Below are positions 15,630 to 23,922 of a stretch of DNA of 64,000 nt, in pieces. Position numbers and translations under genes: made by a program. A model generated the notes under the pieces. That model was not told the DNA's origin. It saw only the letters and a program-made list of their open reading frames with translations, and searched no databases. The stretch is from Limiplasma sp034927815 (lineage in GTDB: Bacteria; Bacillota; Clostridia; Christensenellales; Aristaeellaceae): assembly GCA_034927815.1 (NCBI GenBank), contig JAYFPK010000027.1, forward strand, positions 1 through 64,000, in the 5' to 3' direction. Positions within the stretch are counted from its first letter, which is position 1; the number at the start of each line of letters is the position of its first letter.

Positions 15630-17153
15630 TCACAGGCCGGACAGCTCCTCATACTGTTCCTTAAGCGCCGGATACAGCCGGGTGTAGAGTTGATAAAAAG
15701 GCTCGTAGGCCGCCGCCTGTTCCTGGTGGGGCATGCCCGCGCTTTCCTTGCGGATCACCGCGTCGCAGCCCTGGGGAACGGAGTCGTACACCCCGCCGGC
15801 AACCCCGGCCAGGATCGCCACGCCCAAGGCCGGGCCTTCGCTGCCGGCCAGCGTGGCGGTGGGCAGGCGGAACAGGTCCGCCAGCATCTGCTTCCACACG
15901 GGGCTTTTCGCGCCGCCGCCGCACAGGAGCATTTCCCGGGGGGCAATGCCCACGGAGCGGATGATTTCCATGCAATCCCGCAGGGAGAAGGCTACGCCCT
16001 CCATCACCGCCCGCAGCATGTGGGCCTTGGTGTGAATGCTGCTCAGGCCAAAGAACGCGCCCCGGGCGTTGGGGTCCAGGTGGGGGGTGCGTTCCCCCAT
16101 GAGATAGGGCAGGTACAACAGCCGTTCGCAGCCGATGGGGATGCGGGCGGCTTCTTGGTTCAGCAGCTCGTAGGGGTCCACCCCCAGGCCCTTGGCGGTT
16201 TCCATCTCCGCCCCGCAGAGGTTGTTGCGGAACCATTGCAAGGAGAGCCCCGCCCCCTGGGTGACCCCCATCACGTGCCAGGCCCCGGGCACCGCGCAGC
16301 AGAAGGTGTGGATACGGCCCTTGGGGTCGATGATGGGAGCGCTGGTATGGGCGTACACCACCCCGGAGGTGCCGATGGTGGTGAAGGCCCGGCCATCCCG
16401 CACGGCGCCGGTGCCTACGGCGGCGGCGGCGTTGTCCCCCGCGCCCCCGGCCACAGGGGTTCCCTGGGCCAGGCCCGTGAGGCTGGCGGCCTGGGCGTGC
16501 ACCTGGCCCGTGACCTCCGGGGATTCATAGACCTTGCCCAGCAAGGCCTTGTCGATCTGCAAAATCCCCAGGAGCTCATCGGACCACCCGCGGCCTTTCA
16601 CGTCCAAAAGCTGCATGCCGGAGGCGTCGGATACCTCGGTGGCCATCTCTCCCGTGAGCTTGTAGCGGATATAGTCCTTGGGCAAAAGGATGTGGCGGCA
16701 CTTCTCATAGAGGTGGGGCTCATGGTGCCGCACCCACAGGATTTTGGAGGCTGTGAAGCCCGTCATGGCCGGGTTGGCGGTGATGCCGATCAGCTTTTCC
16801 GCCCCCACCAGCCGGGTCATTTCCTCGCACTGGGCCCCTGTGCGCTGGTCGCACCAGATGATGGATTTGCGCAGGGGCTCCCCCTGGCCGTCCAGCATCA
16901 CCAGGCCGTGCATCTGGCCGGACAGGCCCACCCCCTTGATCTGGGAGGGCTCCACGCCGCTTTGGGCGATCACCGCCCGGCAGGTTTCGCACACCGCCTT
17001 CCACCAATCCAGGGGGTCCTGCTCCGCCCAGCCGTTGTGGGGCTGGTAGAGGGGATACTCCACGCTATGGGCGGCCACCGCCTCCCCTGTGGGGCGAAAG
17101 AGCACGGTTTTGGTGCCGGAGGTGCCAACGTCGATGCCAAGCAAAAAAGCCAT
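15630..17153 (-). CDS. xylB: Xylulokinase
   Basis: Phosphorylates D-xylulose to xylulose 5-phosphate with ATP, feeding the pentose phosphate pathway. At 507 residues it has the normal length of the FGGY kinase family. Visible marks are the phosphate-binding start LLGIDVGTSGTKT, the substrate region GLSGQMHGLVML near residue 75, GVTQGAGLSLQWF near 305, and the second nucleotide motif LLCGGGAKSPVWKQM near 405. It follows xylA by 14 bases on the same strand and is followed by a strong terminator, so lacI-xylA-xylB is one transcript. Confidence 0.95.
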   Translation of the reverse strand: MAFLLGIDVGTSGTKTVLFRPTGEAVAAHSVEYPLYQPHNGWAEQDPLDWWKAVCETCRAVIAQSGVEPSQIKGVGLSGQMHGLVMLDGQGEPLRKSIIWCDQRTGAQCEEMTRLVGAEKLIGITANPAMTGFTASKILWVRHHEPHLYEKCRHILLPKDYIRYKLTGEMATEVSDASGMQLLDVKGRGWSDELLGILQIDKALLGKVYESPEVTGQVHAQAASLTGLAQGTPVAGGAGDNAAAAVGTGAVRDGRAFTTIGTSGVVYAHTSAPIIDPKGRIHTFCCAVPGAWHVMGVTQGAGLSLQWFRNNLCGAEMETAKGLGVDPYELLNQEAARIPIGCERLLYLPYLMGERTPHLDPNARGAFFGLSSIHTKAHMLRAVMEGVAFSLRDCMEIIRSVGIAPREMLLCGGGAKSPVWKQMLADLFRLPTATLAGSEGPALGVAILAGVAGGVYDSVPQGCDAVIRKESAGMPHQEQAAAYEPFYQLYTRLYPALKEQYEELSGL

Positions 17154-17167
17154 GGGGGTCCTCCTTC

Positions 17168-18487
17168 TTAGCCGAAGAGGATGGAGTTAACCACGCTTTC
17201 CAGCCATTCCTGCTTACCGCTGCCCGGCAGCGCGGGCGCGCCGTTCTTCACCGCGATATCGGACAGCTCCTCCAGGGTGGCCTTGCCGGAGCGGATCTTC
17301 CGGCCCAGCTCGCTGTCATAGCTGCTATAGCGCTCCTTCACAAAGGCGTCGATGCGGCCGTCCTGGACGAGCTCCGCCGCTTTAAGGAGGCCCAGGGCAA
17401 AGGCGTCCATGCCCAGGATGAAGCTGAGGAACATATCCTCGTGGGTGTAGGAGGGGCGGCGGCTCTTGGCGTCAAAGTTGAAGCCCCCGTTTTTCAGGCC
17501 CCCGGCCTTGAGCACCTCGTACATGCACAGGGTGGTCTCATACACGTTGAAGGGGAATTCGTCCGTATCCCAGCCCAGGAGGTAATCCCCCTGGTTGGCG
17601 TCGATGGAGCCCAGCATGCCGTTGATGGCGGCCACCCGCAAATCGTGCTGGAAGCTGTGCCCCGCCAAGGTGGCGTGGTTGGCCTCGATGTTCATTTTGA
17701 AATCCTTGTCCAGGCCGTATTGGCGCACAAAGCCGATGGCTGTGGCGGCGTCAAAATCGTATTGGTGCTTCATGGGCTCCTTGGGCTTGGGTTCGATGTA
17801 GAAATCCCCGGTGAAGCCGATGCTCCGGCCATAGTCCACAGCCATGCGCATCAAGGCGGCGATGTTCTCCAGCTCAAACTTCATGTCGGTGTTCAGCAGG
17901 GTCTCATAGCCTTCCCGGCCGCCCCAGAACACATAGCCCTTGCCCCCCAGCTTCACGGTGATGTCCAAAGCCTTCTTGACCTGGCCCGCGGCGTGGCAGA
18001 ATACGTCCACGCTGTTGCTGGAGCCCGCGCCGTTCATGAACCGGGGATTGCTGAACATGTTGGCGGTGCCCCAGAGGCATTGGATGCCCGTGGCCTTCAT
18101 CTTCTCCAGGATGTAATCGGAGATTTCGTCCAGGCGGCGGTTGGTTTCCTCCAGGGTATCCGCCTCGGGCACCAGGTCCACATCGTGGAAGCAGAAGTAC
18201 CGTAGGCCCAGCTTGGCCATGAACTCGAAGCCCGCGTCCACCTTGGCCCGGGCGTGCTCCATGGTGCCCGGCTTCGCGCCGAAGGATTTGTCCGCCGTAC
18301 CAGGACCGAACATGTCGCTGCCGGTGGCGCAGAGGTTGTGCCACCAGGCCATGGCAAAGGGCAGGTGCTCCCGCATGGGCTTATCCAGGATCATCCGGTC
18401 GGGGTCATAATACTTGAAGGCCAGGGGGTTCCTGGACTTGGGGCCTTCATACTTCACGTGGGGGAGATTGGCAAAGATTTCCGGCAT
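17168..18487 (-). CDS. xylA: Xylose isomerase
   Basis: Converts D-xylose to D-xylulose. The 439-residue product is of the longer class II type found in Firmicutes and Bacteroidetes. Catalytic and metal regions are visible: FCFHDVDLVPEA near residue 100 with the active His and Asp, IEPKPKEP near 232 with metal Glu and the Lys, NIEANHATLAGHSF near 265, and LLGWDTDEFP near 305. AAAGGAGGAAG precedes the ATG. It lies 34 bases after a LacI-family gene and 14 bases before xylB. Confidence 0.97.
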   Translation of the reverse strand: MPEIFANLPHVKYEGPKSRNPLAFKYYDPDRMILDKPMREHLPFAMAWWHNLCATGSDMFGPGTADKSFGAKPGTMEHARAKVDAGFEFMAKLGLRYFCFHDVDLVPEADTLEETNRRLDEISDYILEKMKATGIQCLWGTANMFSNPRFMNGAGSSNSVDVFCHAAGQVKKALDITVKLGGKGYVFWGGREGYETLLNTDMKFELENIAALMRMAVDYGRSIGFTGDFYIEPKPKEPMKHQYDFDAATAIGFVRQYGLDKDFKMNIEANHATLAGHSFQHDLRVAAINGMLGSIDANQGDYLLGWDTDEFPFNVYETTLCMYEVLKAGGLKNGGFNFDAKSRRPSYTHEDMFLSFILGMDAFALGLLKAAELVQDGRIDAFVKERYSSYDSELGRKIRSGKATLEELSDIAVKNGAPALPGSGKQEWLESVVNSILFG

Positions 18488-18521
18488 GGGCGCTTCCTCC
18501 TTTATGTTGGTTCGTCATACG

Positions 18522-19541
18522 CTACTCGTCCAGGTTTTCCAAAATGCGGATTTGGTTCTCCATGATCCTCCTGTCATAGGCAAGGTCGCCGGAGAGGAGA
18601 ATGTCCCTGGCGGCGCAAAGGGAGAGGTAGCCCTGCTGAAAGGGCTGCTGGCAGACCACGGCCTTGAGCAGGCCGCTCTGGATCATGGCCCGGGTCATGG
18701 TGATGTTATCAAAGGCGAAGAGGCGGATGCGCCTCTCCAGCTTCAAATCAAAGATGGCGTCGCACACGCCTTTAAGGCCCGCGGCGATCAGCATCAGCGT
18801 GTCAATGGCCGGATCGGCCCGCAGCATGGCTTCGGTGGCGGCATAGGCGCTTTCGTCGTCGTCCCTGGCAACACCCCGGGCCGCGATGTGGATGTGGGGA
18901 TAGCGCTGGGCCAAACAGCCCTCCAGCCCGTGCAGCCGCTGCCTGTGCCCCAAGATGGTCTCCACGCCGGTGAGGATGCCCAGCCGGGCCTGCCCTTGGG
19001 TGACCAGGCCCATTACCCCCGCGGCCGTACGGCCGCCCTTTTCATAATCGCTGCCCACATAGCAGCGGCGGCGGCTTCCCTCCAGGTCCGTGTTCACGGT
19101 AATGGTGGGGACGCCCCTTTCCGCCAGCTCCGCCACCTTTTCCACAATGCCGGGATGGTCGATGGGATGGAGCACCAGCACGGAGATATCCTCTTGCATC
19201 TCGCCGATCAATTCCAGCTGCCGTTGGGGATCATAGCCCCGCATTTGCGCGACCCTCAGGGTGATGCCGTAATCCGCCAATTCCTCCCCGGCCTGGGCCA
19301 CGCCCCGGAGCACCTCGTCAAAGAAGGGGTTGCCCACGCTGGACAAAACCAGGCCCACCACCGGGGCGGCCTTTTGAATCGCCAGGGCCCGCGCCGCGAT
19401 GTTCTTGGTATAGCCCGCCTTCTGGAGGGCCGCCAGGATCCTTGCCTCGGTATCCGGGCGCACCTTGCCCCGCCCATTGAGCACCCGGTCCACCGTGGCG
19501 GTGGACACGCCGCACTCAGCGGCAATCTCCCGAATGGTCAT
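18522..19541 (-). CDS. LacI-family regulator of the xylose operon
   Basis: A 339-residue repressor-type protein. The helix-turn-helix reads MTIREIAAECGVSTATVDRVLNGRGKV; the D in ATVDRVLN marks a subgroup whose C-terminal domain resembles sugar ABC binding proteins (LVLSSVGNPFFDEV near residue 65). It is the first gene of the lacI-xylA-xylB unit, so xylose or xylulose is a reasonable inducer, which makes it an alternative to the ROK-type XylR common in Firmicutes. Several ATGs lie in a row (19550, 19547, 19541); 19541 is chosen because a TTAGG sits nine bases upstream and the domain begins there. Confidence 0.88.
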   Translation of the reverse strand: MTIREIAAECGVSTATVDRVLNGRGKVRPDTEARILAALQKAGYTKNIAARALAIQKAAPVVGLVLSSVGNPFFDEVLRGVAQAGEELADYGITLRVAQMRGYDPQRQLELIGEMQEDISVLVLHPIDHPGIVEKVAELAERGVPTITVNTDLEGSRRRCYVGSDYEKGGRTAAGVMGLVTQGQARLGILTGVETILGHRQRLHGLEGCLAQRYPHIHIAARGVARDDDESAYAATEAMLRADPAIDTLMLIAAGLKGVCDAIFDLKLERRIRLFAFDNITMTRAMIQSGLLKAVVCQQPFQQGYLSLCAARDILLSGDLAYDRRIMENQIRILENLDE

Positions 19542-19631
19542 CCTCATCATCCTAAGCGCTGTACTATGAAACCCTGGATATGAAGCGTTTCCGCCCCCGG
19601 CCCATCCTTCGTCCAGCTTTTGATATTCACT

Positions 19632-19660
19632 AGTATACTTCATTGGCAAAAGCTTTGCAA
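19632..19660 (-). promoter_or_regulatory. Promoter of the lacI-xylAB operon
   Basis: On the minus strand TTGCAA, 17 bases, TATACT, about 90 bases upstream of the lacI start. An AAAGCTTT-centred partial palindrome overlaps the -35 and spacer. Confidence 0.65.
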
Positions 19661-19675
19661 CCCTTTTGCCACCAT

Positions 19676-19693
19676 AATGTGTCCGGACACATT
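19676..19693. promoter_or_regulatory. 18-bp perfect palindrome upstream of the xyl promoter
   Basis: AATGTGTCCGGACACATT is fully symmetric over 18 bases with a CCGG centre. It ends 15 bases upstream of the -35 hexamer of the lacI-xylAB promoter. The place suits an activator or a distal operator; the protein that binds it could be the LacI-type protein of this operon, but that is inference. Confidence 0.6.
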
Positions 19694-19834
19694 CCTTTGG
19701 TGGGCGCATCGGAGAAATGGCCTCCTCCCTTATGAAGTTCTGCTGTATTGTTGGAAAGGGTAAGGCGCATGATTTCAAAAAGGCGGAGTGAGGGAAGGGC
19801 TTTCCCCTGTCCTTCCCTGCCTCCGGGGGGCGAA

Positions 19835-19884
19835 ATCGGAACGCCCCCGGCTCCCTACCATACTCGTTTCCCGTGACAAGAAAG
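19835..19884 (+). repeat. Dispersed intergenic repeat, copy B
   Basis: Second copy of the repeat at 88-136, with ATCGGAACGCCCCCGGC followed by a TACTCGTTTCC block and an AAGAAAG tail. It lies in the 550-base gap between the xyl operon and pgsA, which otherwise holds only the xyl promoter, an 18-bp palindrome and the pgsA promoter. Confidence 0.6.
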
Positions 19885-20019
19885 AGAAGGAAGGCAAGGC
19901 AGAGAACATCCTGACCACCACCATCAAAACCCTACCCCCCGCCCAAACCAAAAGCCCTCTCCTTCCCAAAAACAAACCAAAGCCAAAAAGCCCCGCCCCG
20001 CCGTAAATCCAGGGAACTC

Positions 20020-20048
20020 TTGGCAGGGGCCTGGGATCATGATATAAT
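20020..20048 (+). promoter_or_regulatory. Promoter of pgsA
   Basis: TTGGCA, 17 bases, TATAAT, 44 bases ahead of the pgsA start codon and 28 ahead of its ribosome binding site. It probably drives pgsA and the two genes behind it. Confidence 0.8.
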
Positions 20049-20091
20049 GAAAAAAGACCTTTGACCAAGGCCCGCAAAGGAGGTTCCTGCG

Positions 20092-20712
20092 GTGAACGCG
20101 AGAGAATACATCAGGAAAAACGCCAATATCCCGAACCTTCTGACGCTGCTTCGGTTGTTGCTGGTGCCGGTGTATGTGGTGCTCTTCGCCAAGGGACGGA
20201 AATACCCCGCTTTGGCCGTGTTTCTGGCGGCCTGCCTCACGGACCTGTTCGACGGCTTTTTGGCCCGCAAGCTCAACCAGATCACCAACTTCGGGAAGCT
20301 GGTGGACCCCTTTGCGGACAAGGTCATGGTGCTTACCGCCATGTTTTCCATGACCATCGGAAATTCCAAAATCCCCCAGGTGATCCCCTGGGAAGCCACG
20401 GTCCTCCTGCTGCTCAAGGAGGCGGTGATGGTGGTGGGCGGCCTCATCATGCTCAAGCACGGCATCGTGGTATACAGCAGCATGATTGGGAAAACCGCCC
20501 ATTGCGTGTTCATCGGCGCTTTGGTGGCAACCTATTTTCACGAATTTTTATCCGGCGCTCTGCCCACCTGGCTCATGAGTCCGGACTTGATTCTGGTTTG
20601 GCTGGCGGTGGCGTTGACCTTGTGCGCCATGGTGTTCTACGTGATCGACAGCATCCGCAAGGCCAGGGCCCTTGGCATCATCGGCCATGCCAAGGAAAAG
20701 GCGCAGCCCTGA
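20092..20712 (+). CDS. pgsA: CDP-diacylglycerol--glycerol-3-phosphate 3-phosphatidyltransferase
   Basis: Membrane enzyme that makes phosphatidylglycerol phosphate, the committed step to phosphatidylglycerol and cardiolipin. The 206-residue product carries the CDP-alcohol phosphotransferase signature from about residue 63 to 86: DGFLARK, then a glycine eight residues on, then VDPFADK, which supplies the metal-binding aspartates. About five or six membrane spans are visible. The start is GTG at 20092, eight bases behind AAAGGAGG. It heads a run of three same-strand genes with 51- and 53-base gaps. Confidence 0.94.
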   Translation: MNAREYIRKNANIPNLLTLLRLLLVPVYVVLFAKGRKYPALAVFLAACLTDLFDGFLARKLNQITNFGKLVDPFADKVMVLTAMFSMTIGNSKIPQVIPWEATVLLLLKEAVMVVGGLIMLKHGIVVYSSMIGKTAHCVFIGALVATYFHEFLSGALPTWLMSPDLILVWLAVALTLCAMVFYVIDSIRKARALGIIGHAKEKAQP

Positions 20713-20763
20713 CCCCGGCGCTGCCAATCCTGCCCTATGGCTTGATGCCCACAGGAGGTTCCC

Positions 20764-22224
20764 ATGCAAGATACCATCTTGATCCTTGGCAATGATCTGT
20801 CCCTGACGGGGCTGATTGCCCATACCCTGCGGCTCCAGCAGGTCTATGCCCTTCAGATGCCTTTGCAAACCCCTGTGGCCGAAGGGCTGTCGGCCCATCC
20901 CCGGGGGATCATCCTGGCCCCGAACCCCTGCGCGGAAAAGGAGCTGGCGCTGCTGGACCCCGGCTATTTGACGGCGGGGGTTCCGGTGCTGGCCCTGGGG
21001 GAATTGGCGGTGGCCCTCTGCCTCCATTTCGGCGGCGAGGCCTCGGCATGGCTCGGCGCGCCCCAGGCGGTGACCCTGTGGCTGGCGGAGCATCCCCTGT
21101 TTGAAGAGATGACCGGCGGGGAGCATATACTGCGCAATTTAAGCCAGCTTACCCTCCCTGCGGGCCTTACCCCCCTGGCCAGGGCCACGGAGCGGGTGAT
21201 CGGCTTCGGGCATGGAGAACAGCCCCTCTACGGGCTGCAATACCCCATTGAGCATAACGATCCGGAGGCGGCCCGGCTGCTGCTGAACTTCGCCACCGGG
21301 GTATGCGGAGCCCAGGCCACCTGGGAGGAGCATGCCATCATCAAGCAGGCGGTGGACCAAATCCGCGAGGCCGCCGGGGAGGACCGGGTGCTTTGCGCGG
21401 TTTCCGGCGGCGTGGACAGCATGGTCTGCGCCAAGCTGGTCCAAATGGCCGTGGGGGACCAGCTCCACTGTGTGTTTGTGGACACGGGCCTGCTGCGGGA
21501 GGGCGAGGCGGACTGGGTCATGGCCGCCGGTAAGGAGCACCTGGGGGTGGAGATTCACCGCATGGACGCCCAGGACGCGTTTTTGCGGGCCATGGCGGGG
21601 GTTTCCAGCCCGGCGGACAAAGAGCGCATTACCCTCACGCTGCTCAAGCAGATCTTCCGCAAGGAGCTGATCGGCGATTCCACCCTGAAAGTCCTGGCCC
21701 TTGGCACCAACTGGGACGATATTCTGTACCGGGGCTCCGGAGCCCTGGCTTCCGACGAGGAGAACCCCGAGGAAGGCGGCTGCCGCTGGGTGGAGCCCCT
21801 GCGGGCCCTCTTCAAGGATGAGGTGCGCCGCGTGGGCGCGGTTCTCTCCCTGCCCTCCGCCATTGTGAACCAGCAGGCCTTCCCCTCCAGCGGGCTGGCC
21901 CTTCGCATCATGGGGGAGGTTACCCCCCAGCGCCTGGCTTTGCTGCGCAAGGCCGACGCCGTCTTTGTGGAGGAGCTTACCTCCGGCGGCCATGAAAAGA
22001 AATTGCGGCAGTATTACGCCACCCTGTGGGAAGCGCCCCTGGACCCGGGCTCCTATGTGATCGCCCTGCGGGCCCTTCAGGCCGCCCAGGAATGCGCCTA
22101 CCCCGCCCGGCTGCCCTTTGACCTGCTGGAGCGGGTCACCCAGCGGGTGTTGGACGCTGTGCCGGGGGTGAGCCGGGTGATTTACGACCTGACCCCGGGC
22201 ATGCATAACAGCGAACAGGAATAG
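20764..22224 (+). CDS. GMP-synthase-like protein with degenerate glutaminase and XMP sites
   Basis: The 486-residue product has the GuaA architecture: an N-terminal class I glutaminase-like domain (1-165), an ATP-pyrophosphatase domain (190-370) and the GuaA dimerisation domain (370-486). The PP-loop SGGVDSMV near residue 217 is intact and FVDTGLL follows. In the glutaminase domain the nucleophile element (GVCYGMQ in true GuaA) reads ALGELAV, and the His/Glu element (VQFHPEV) reads LQYPIEHND, so the Cys and His are gone. In the synthetase part the usual SHHNVGG is replaced by a DEENPEEGG stretch, HPFPGPGL by AFPSSGL, and the terminal KPP-TIEWE is missing. Either an ammonia-dependent enzyme or an enzyme with a different substrate. 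It should not be annotated as ordinary guaA. Confidence 0.8.
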   Translation: MQDTILILGNDLSLTGLIAHTLRLQQVYALQMPLQTPVAEGLSAHPRGIILAPNPCAEKELALLDPGYLTAGVPVLALGELAVALCLHFGGEASAWLGAPQAVTLWLAEHPLFEEMTGGEHILRNLSQLTLPAGLTPLARATERVIGFGHGEQPLYGLQYPIEHNDPEAARLLLNFATGVCGAQATWEEHAIIKQAVDQIREAAGEDRVLCAVSGGVDSMVCAKLVQMAVGDQLHCVFVDTGLLREGEADWVMAAGKEHLGVEIHRMDAQDAFLRAMAGVSSPADKERITLTLLKQIFRKELIGDSTLKVLALGTNWDDILYRGSGALASDEENPEEGGCRWVEPLRALFKDEVRRVGAVLSLPSAIVNQQAFPSSGLALRIMGEVTPQRLALLRKADAVFVEELTSGGHEKKLRQYYATLWEAPLDPGSYVIALRALQAAQECAYPARLPFDLLERVTQRVLDAVPGVSRVIYDLTPGMHNSEQE

Positions 22225-22277
22225 GATGGGATAGCACCTTGAACCAGGGGCGGCCCTGCCGCCCGGGAGGAGTTCCC

Positions 22278-23219
22278 ATGCTGATTTGCGATACCCACGC
22301 GGATACCCTCTATGCCATGCAGCTCCCCAACCGGGATCTTTCTCAGCCCTTGCATATCACCCGGGAACACCTGCTGTGCACCCAGGACGTGCGCGTGCAG
22401 GCGTTGGCGCTTTTTACCGGGCCCGGGGGACTGAAGGACGACCCGGAGTTGGTGCTCCGGGAGCTTCGCATGCTGGAGCGCTTAAAGGCCCAGGGCTTCC
22501 GGCAGATCACCCGGATCGAGGACGCCCTGCCGGGGGAAGCCAACGTTCTGCTGACCATCGAAGGGGGCGAGGTCTTTCACGGGGGGCTGGAAACCGTGGA
22601 GCATTACACCGCCCTGGGGGTGAGGGCGGCGGCCTTGGTCTGGAACAATGAAAATGAGCTGGCCTGCCCGGCGGTCAAGGGTCCCGGGCCGGGCCTCACC
22701 TCCTATGGAAAGCAGGTGGCCCGGCGGATGCATGCCCTGGGCATGGCGGTGGATGTGTCCCACATGAACGAGGCCGGGGTGGCGGACCTGCTGACCCTGG
22801 AAGGCCCGCCACCCATGGCCTCCCACAGCTGCGCTTACGCCCTGTGCCCCCATCCCCGGAACCTCACGGATGACCAGCTCCGGGCGCTTTTTGCCGCCGG
22901 GGGCTATGTGGGGGTGGCCTTTTACCCGCCTTTTCTAAGCCCTGAGCGCCAGGCCACCGTGGATACTGTCATCGACCACATCGCCCATCTGTGCGGCCTG
23001 GGAGGCCAGGGGCATGTGGGCATCGGTTCGGACTTTGACGGCATTGAAATCTGGCCCCAGGGCCTGGCCCATGCCGGAGAGCTGCCGGGCCTCTTTCAAC
23101 GCATGAGGGGACGGGGCTTTGAGGAGCCCCTTATCCAGGCCGTGGCCGGGAAAAACTTCGCCGCCTACCTGGAGCGGATTACTTGCGCCGCTACCCGGGG
23201 GCCCTTTTGCCTTCACTGA
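22278..23219 (+). CDS. Membrane dipeptidase family protein (peptidase M19)
   Basis: Zinc dipeptidase of the renal-dipeptidase type, 313 residues, near the usual length. The metal ligands fit: DTHADTL at the N-terminus (the H-x-D pair), the bridging Glu in TIEGGEVF near residue 97, His in VSHMNEAG near 165 and SHSCAYA near 188, and the Asp in GIGSDFDGI near 253. No signal peptide, so cytoplasmic. The ATG at 22278 has GGGAGGAG six bases upstream; an earlier in-frame start at 22239 lacks one. It ends the pgsA run. Confidence 0.9.
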   Translation: MLICDTHADTLYAMQLPNRDLSQPLHITREHLLCTQDVRVQALALFTGPGGLKDDPELVLRELRMLERLKAQGFRQITRIEDALPGEANVLLTIEGGEVFHGGLETVEHYTALGVRAAALVWNNENELACPAVKGPGPGLTSYGKQVARRMHALGMAVDVSHMNEAGVADLLTLEGPPPMASHSCAYALCPHPRNLTDDQLRALFAAGGYVGVAFYPPFLSPERQATVDTVIDHIAHLCGLGGQGHVGIGSDFDGIEIWPQGLAHAGELPGLFQRMRGRGFEEPLIQAVAGKNFAAYLERITCAATRGPFCLH

Positions 23220-23247
23220 TCTTTTTCTGTACCCTTCCCCTTCTTCC

Positions 23248-23277
23248 TTGACAAGGAAACGGCGAAAATGATATATT
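23248..23277 (+). promoter_or_regulatory. Promoter of the XRE-cupin/acyl-CoA synthetase pair
   Basis: TTGACA, 18 bases, TATATT, immediately after the dipeptidase gene. Confidence 0.65.
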
Positions 23278-23284
23278 TTTTGAT

Positions 23285-23327
23285 AACTCCCTGCCGGAGC
23301 TTCGCCTCCGGGGGGTTATATTATAAC
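23285..23327 (+). promoter_or_regulatory. Leader hairpin and palindrome upstream of the XRE-cupin gene
   Basis: The leader between promoter and start codon can fold through CCGGAG/CTCCGG extended by AACTCC and GGGGTT arms (23285-23317). Directly after it GTTATATTATAAC (23315-23327) is a perfect 13-base palindrome that ends just before AAGGAGG. The palindrome is a good candidate binding site for the XRE-cupin protein itself. Confidence 0.5.
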
Positions 23328-23343
23328 AAGGAGGTTCTGCCAG

Positions 23344-23922
23344 ATGCCTACCAATGCCCAACAAATCCAGTTGATCGCCATGCGAATTAGGGACCTGCGG
23401 GATATTTCGGGCCTGAGCGCCCAAGAAGTCGCGGATAAAACCGGCATTGACCCGGCGGAGTATGAGGCGTATGAAACAGGCGAACGGGATTTTTCCTTTT
23501 CCCACCTGTTCAATATCGCCGAAGTGCTGGGCGTGGACATCAGCGACCTCCTTACCGGGGAAAGCCCCAAGCTCCACGGCTATGTGCTGACCCGCGCCGG
23601 GCAGGGCCTGGCCTTCAACCGCCGCCAGCAATACCTGTACCACCATCTGGCCTATAACTTCCGGGACAAGCTGGCCGAGCCCTTCATCGTCACCGTGCGC
23701 CAGGACGCGCCGGATTCCGTGAAGCAGGCCCACAGCCACGAGGGCCAGGAGTTTGACTATGTGCTGGAGGGTACGCTGAAAATCGAGCTGGGCGGCAACG
23801 AGCTGTATCTGCAGCCTGGGGACAGCGTTTATTATGACAGCACCTTGCCCCATGTGATGTACGCCATGGAAGGAGACTGCCGCTTTATCGCGGTGGTGGT
23901 GAAGGAGGGAGCCAAAGCATGA
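23344..23922 (+). CDS. XRE-cupin transcriptional regulator
   Basis: A 192-residue DNA-binding protein. Residues 10-65 are an XRE helix-turn-helix (RDISGLSAQEVADKTGIDPA) and residues 115-185 a small cupin barrel with QAHSHEGQEFDYVLEG and a second conserved PGDSVYYDSTLPH box, so it senses a small ligand or metal. Its stop overlaps the start of the acyl-CoA synthetase gene by four bases; this pair recurs in Clostridia, and the regulator probably controls its partner. The upstream palindrome at 23315-23327 may be its site. Confidence 0.92.
   Translation: MPTNAQQIQLIAMRIRDLRDISGLSAQEVADKTGIDPAEYEAYETGERDFSFSHLFNIAEVLGVDISDLLTGESPKLHGYVLTRAGQGLAFNRRQQYLYHHLAYNFRDKLAEPFIVTVRQDAPDSVKQAHSHEGQEFDYVLEGTLKIELGGNELYLQPGDSVYYDSTLPHVMYAMEGDCRFIAVVVKEGAKA

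Noticed and set aside
15426..17171. 581-codon plus-strand frame opposite xylB
   Set aside because: Mirror of the xylulokinase gene and runs through the xyl terminator.
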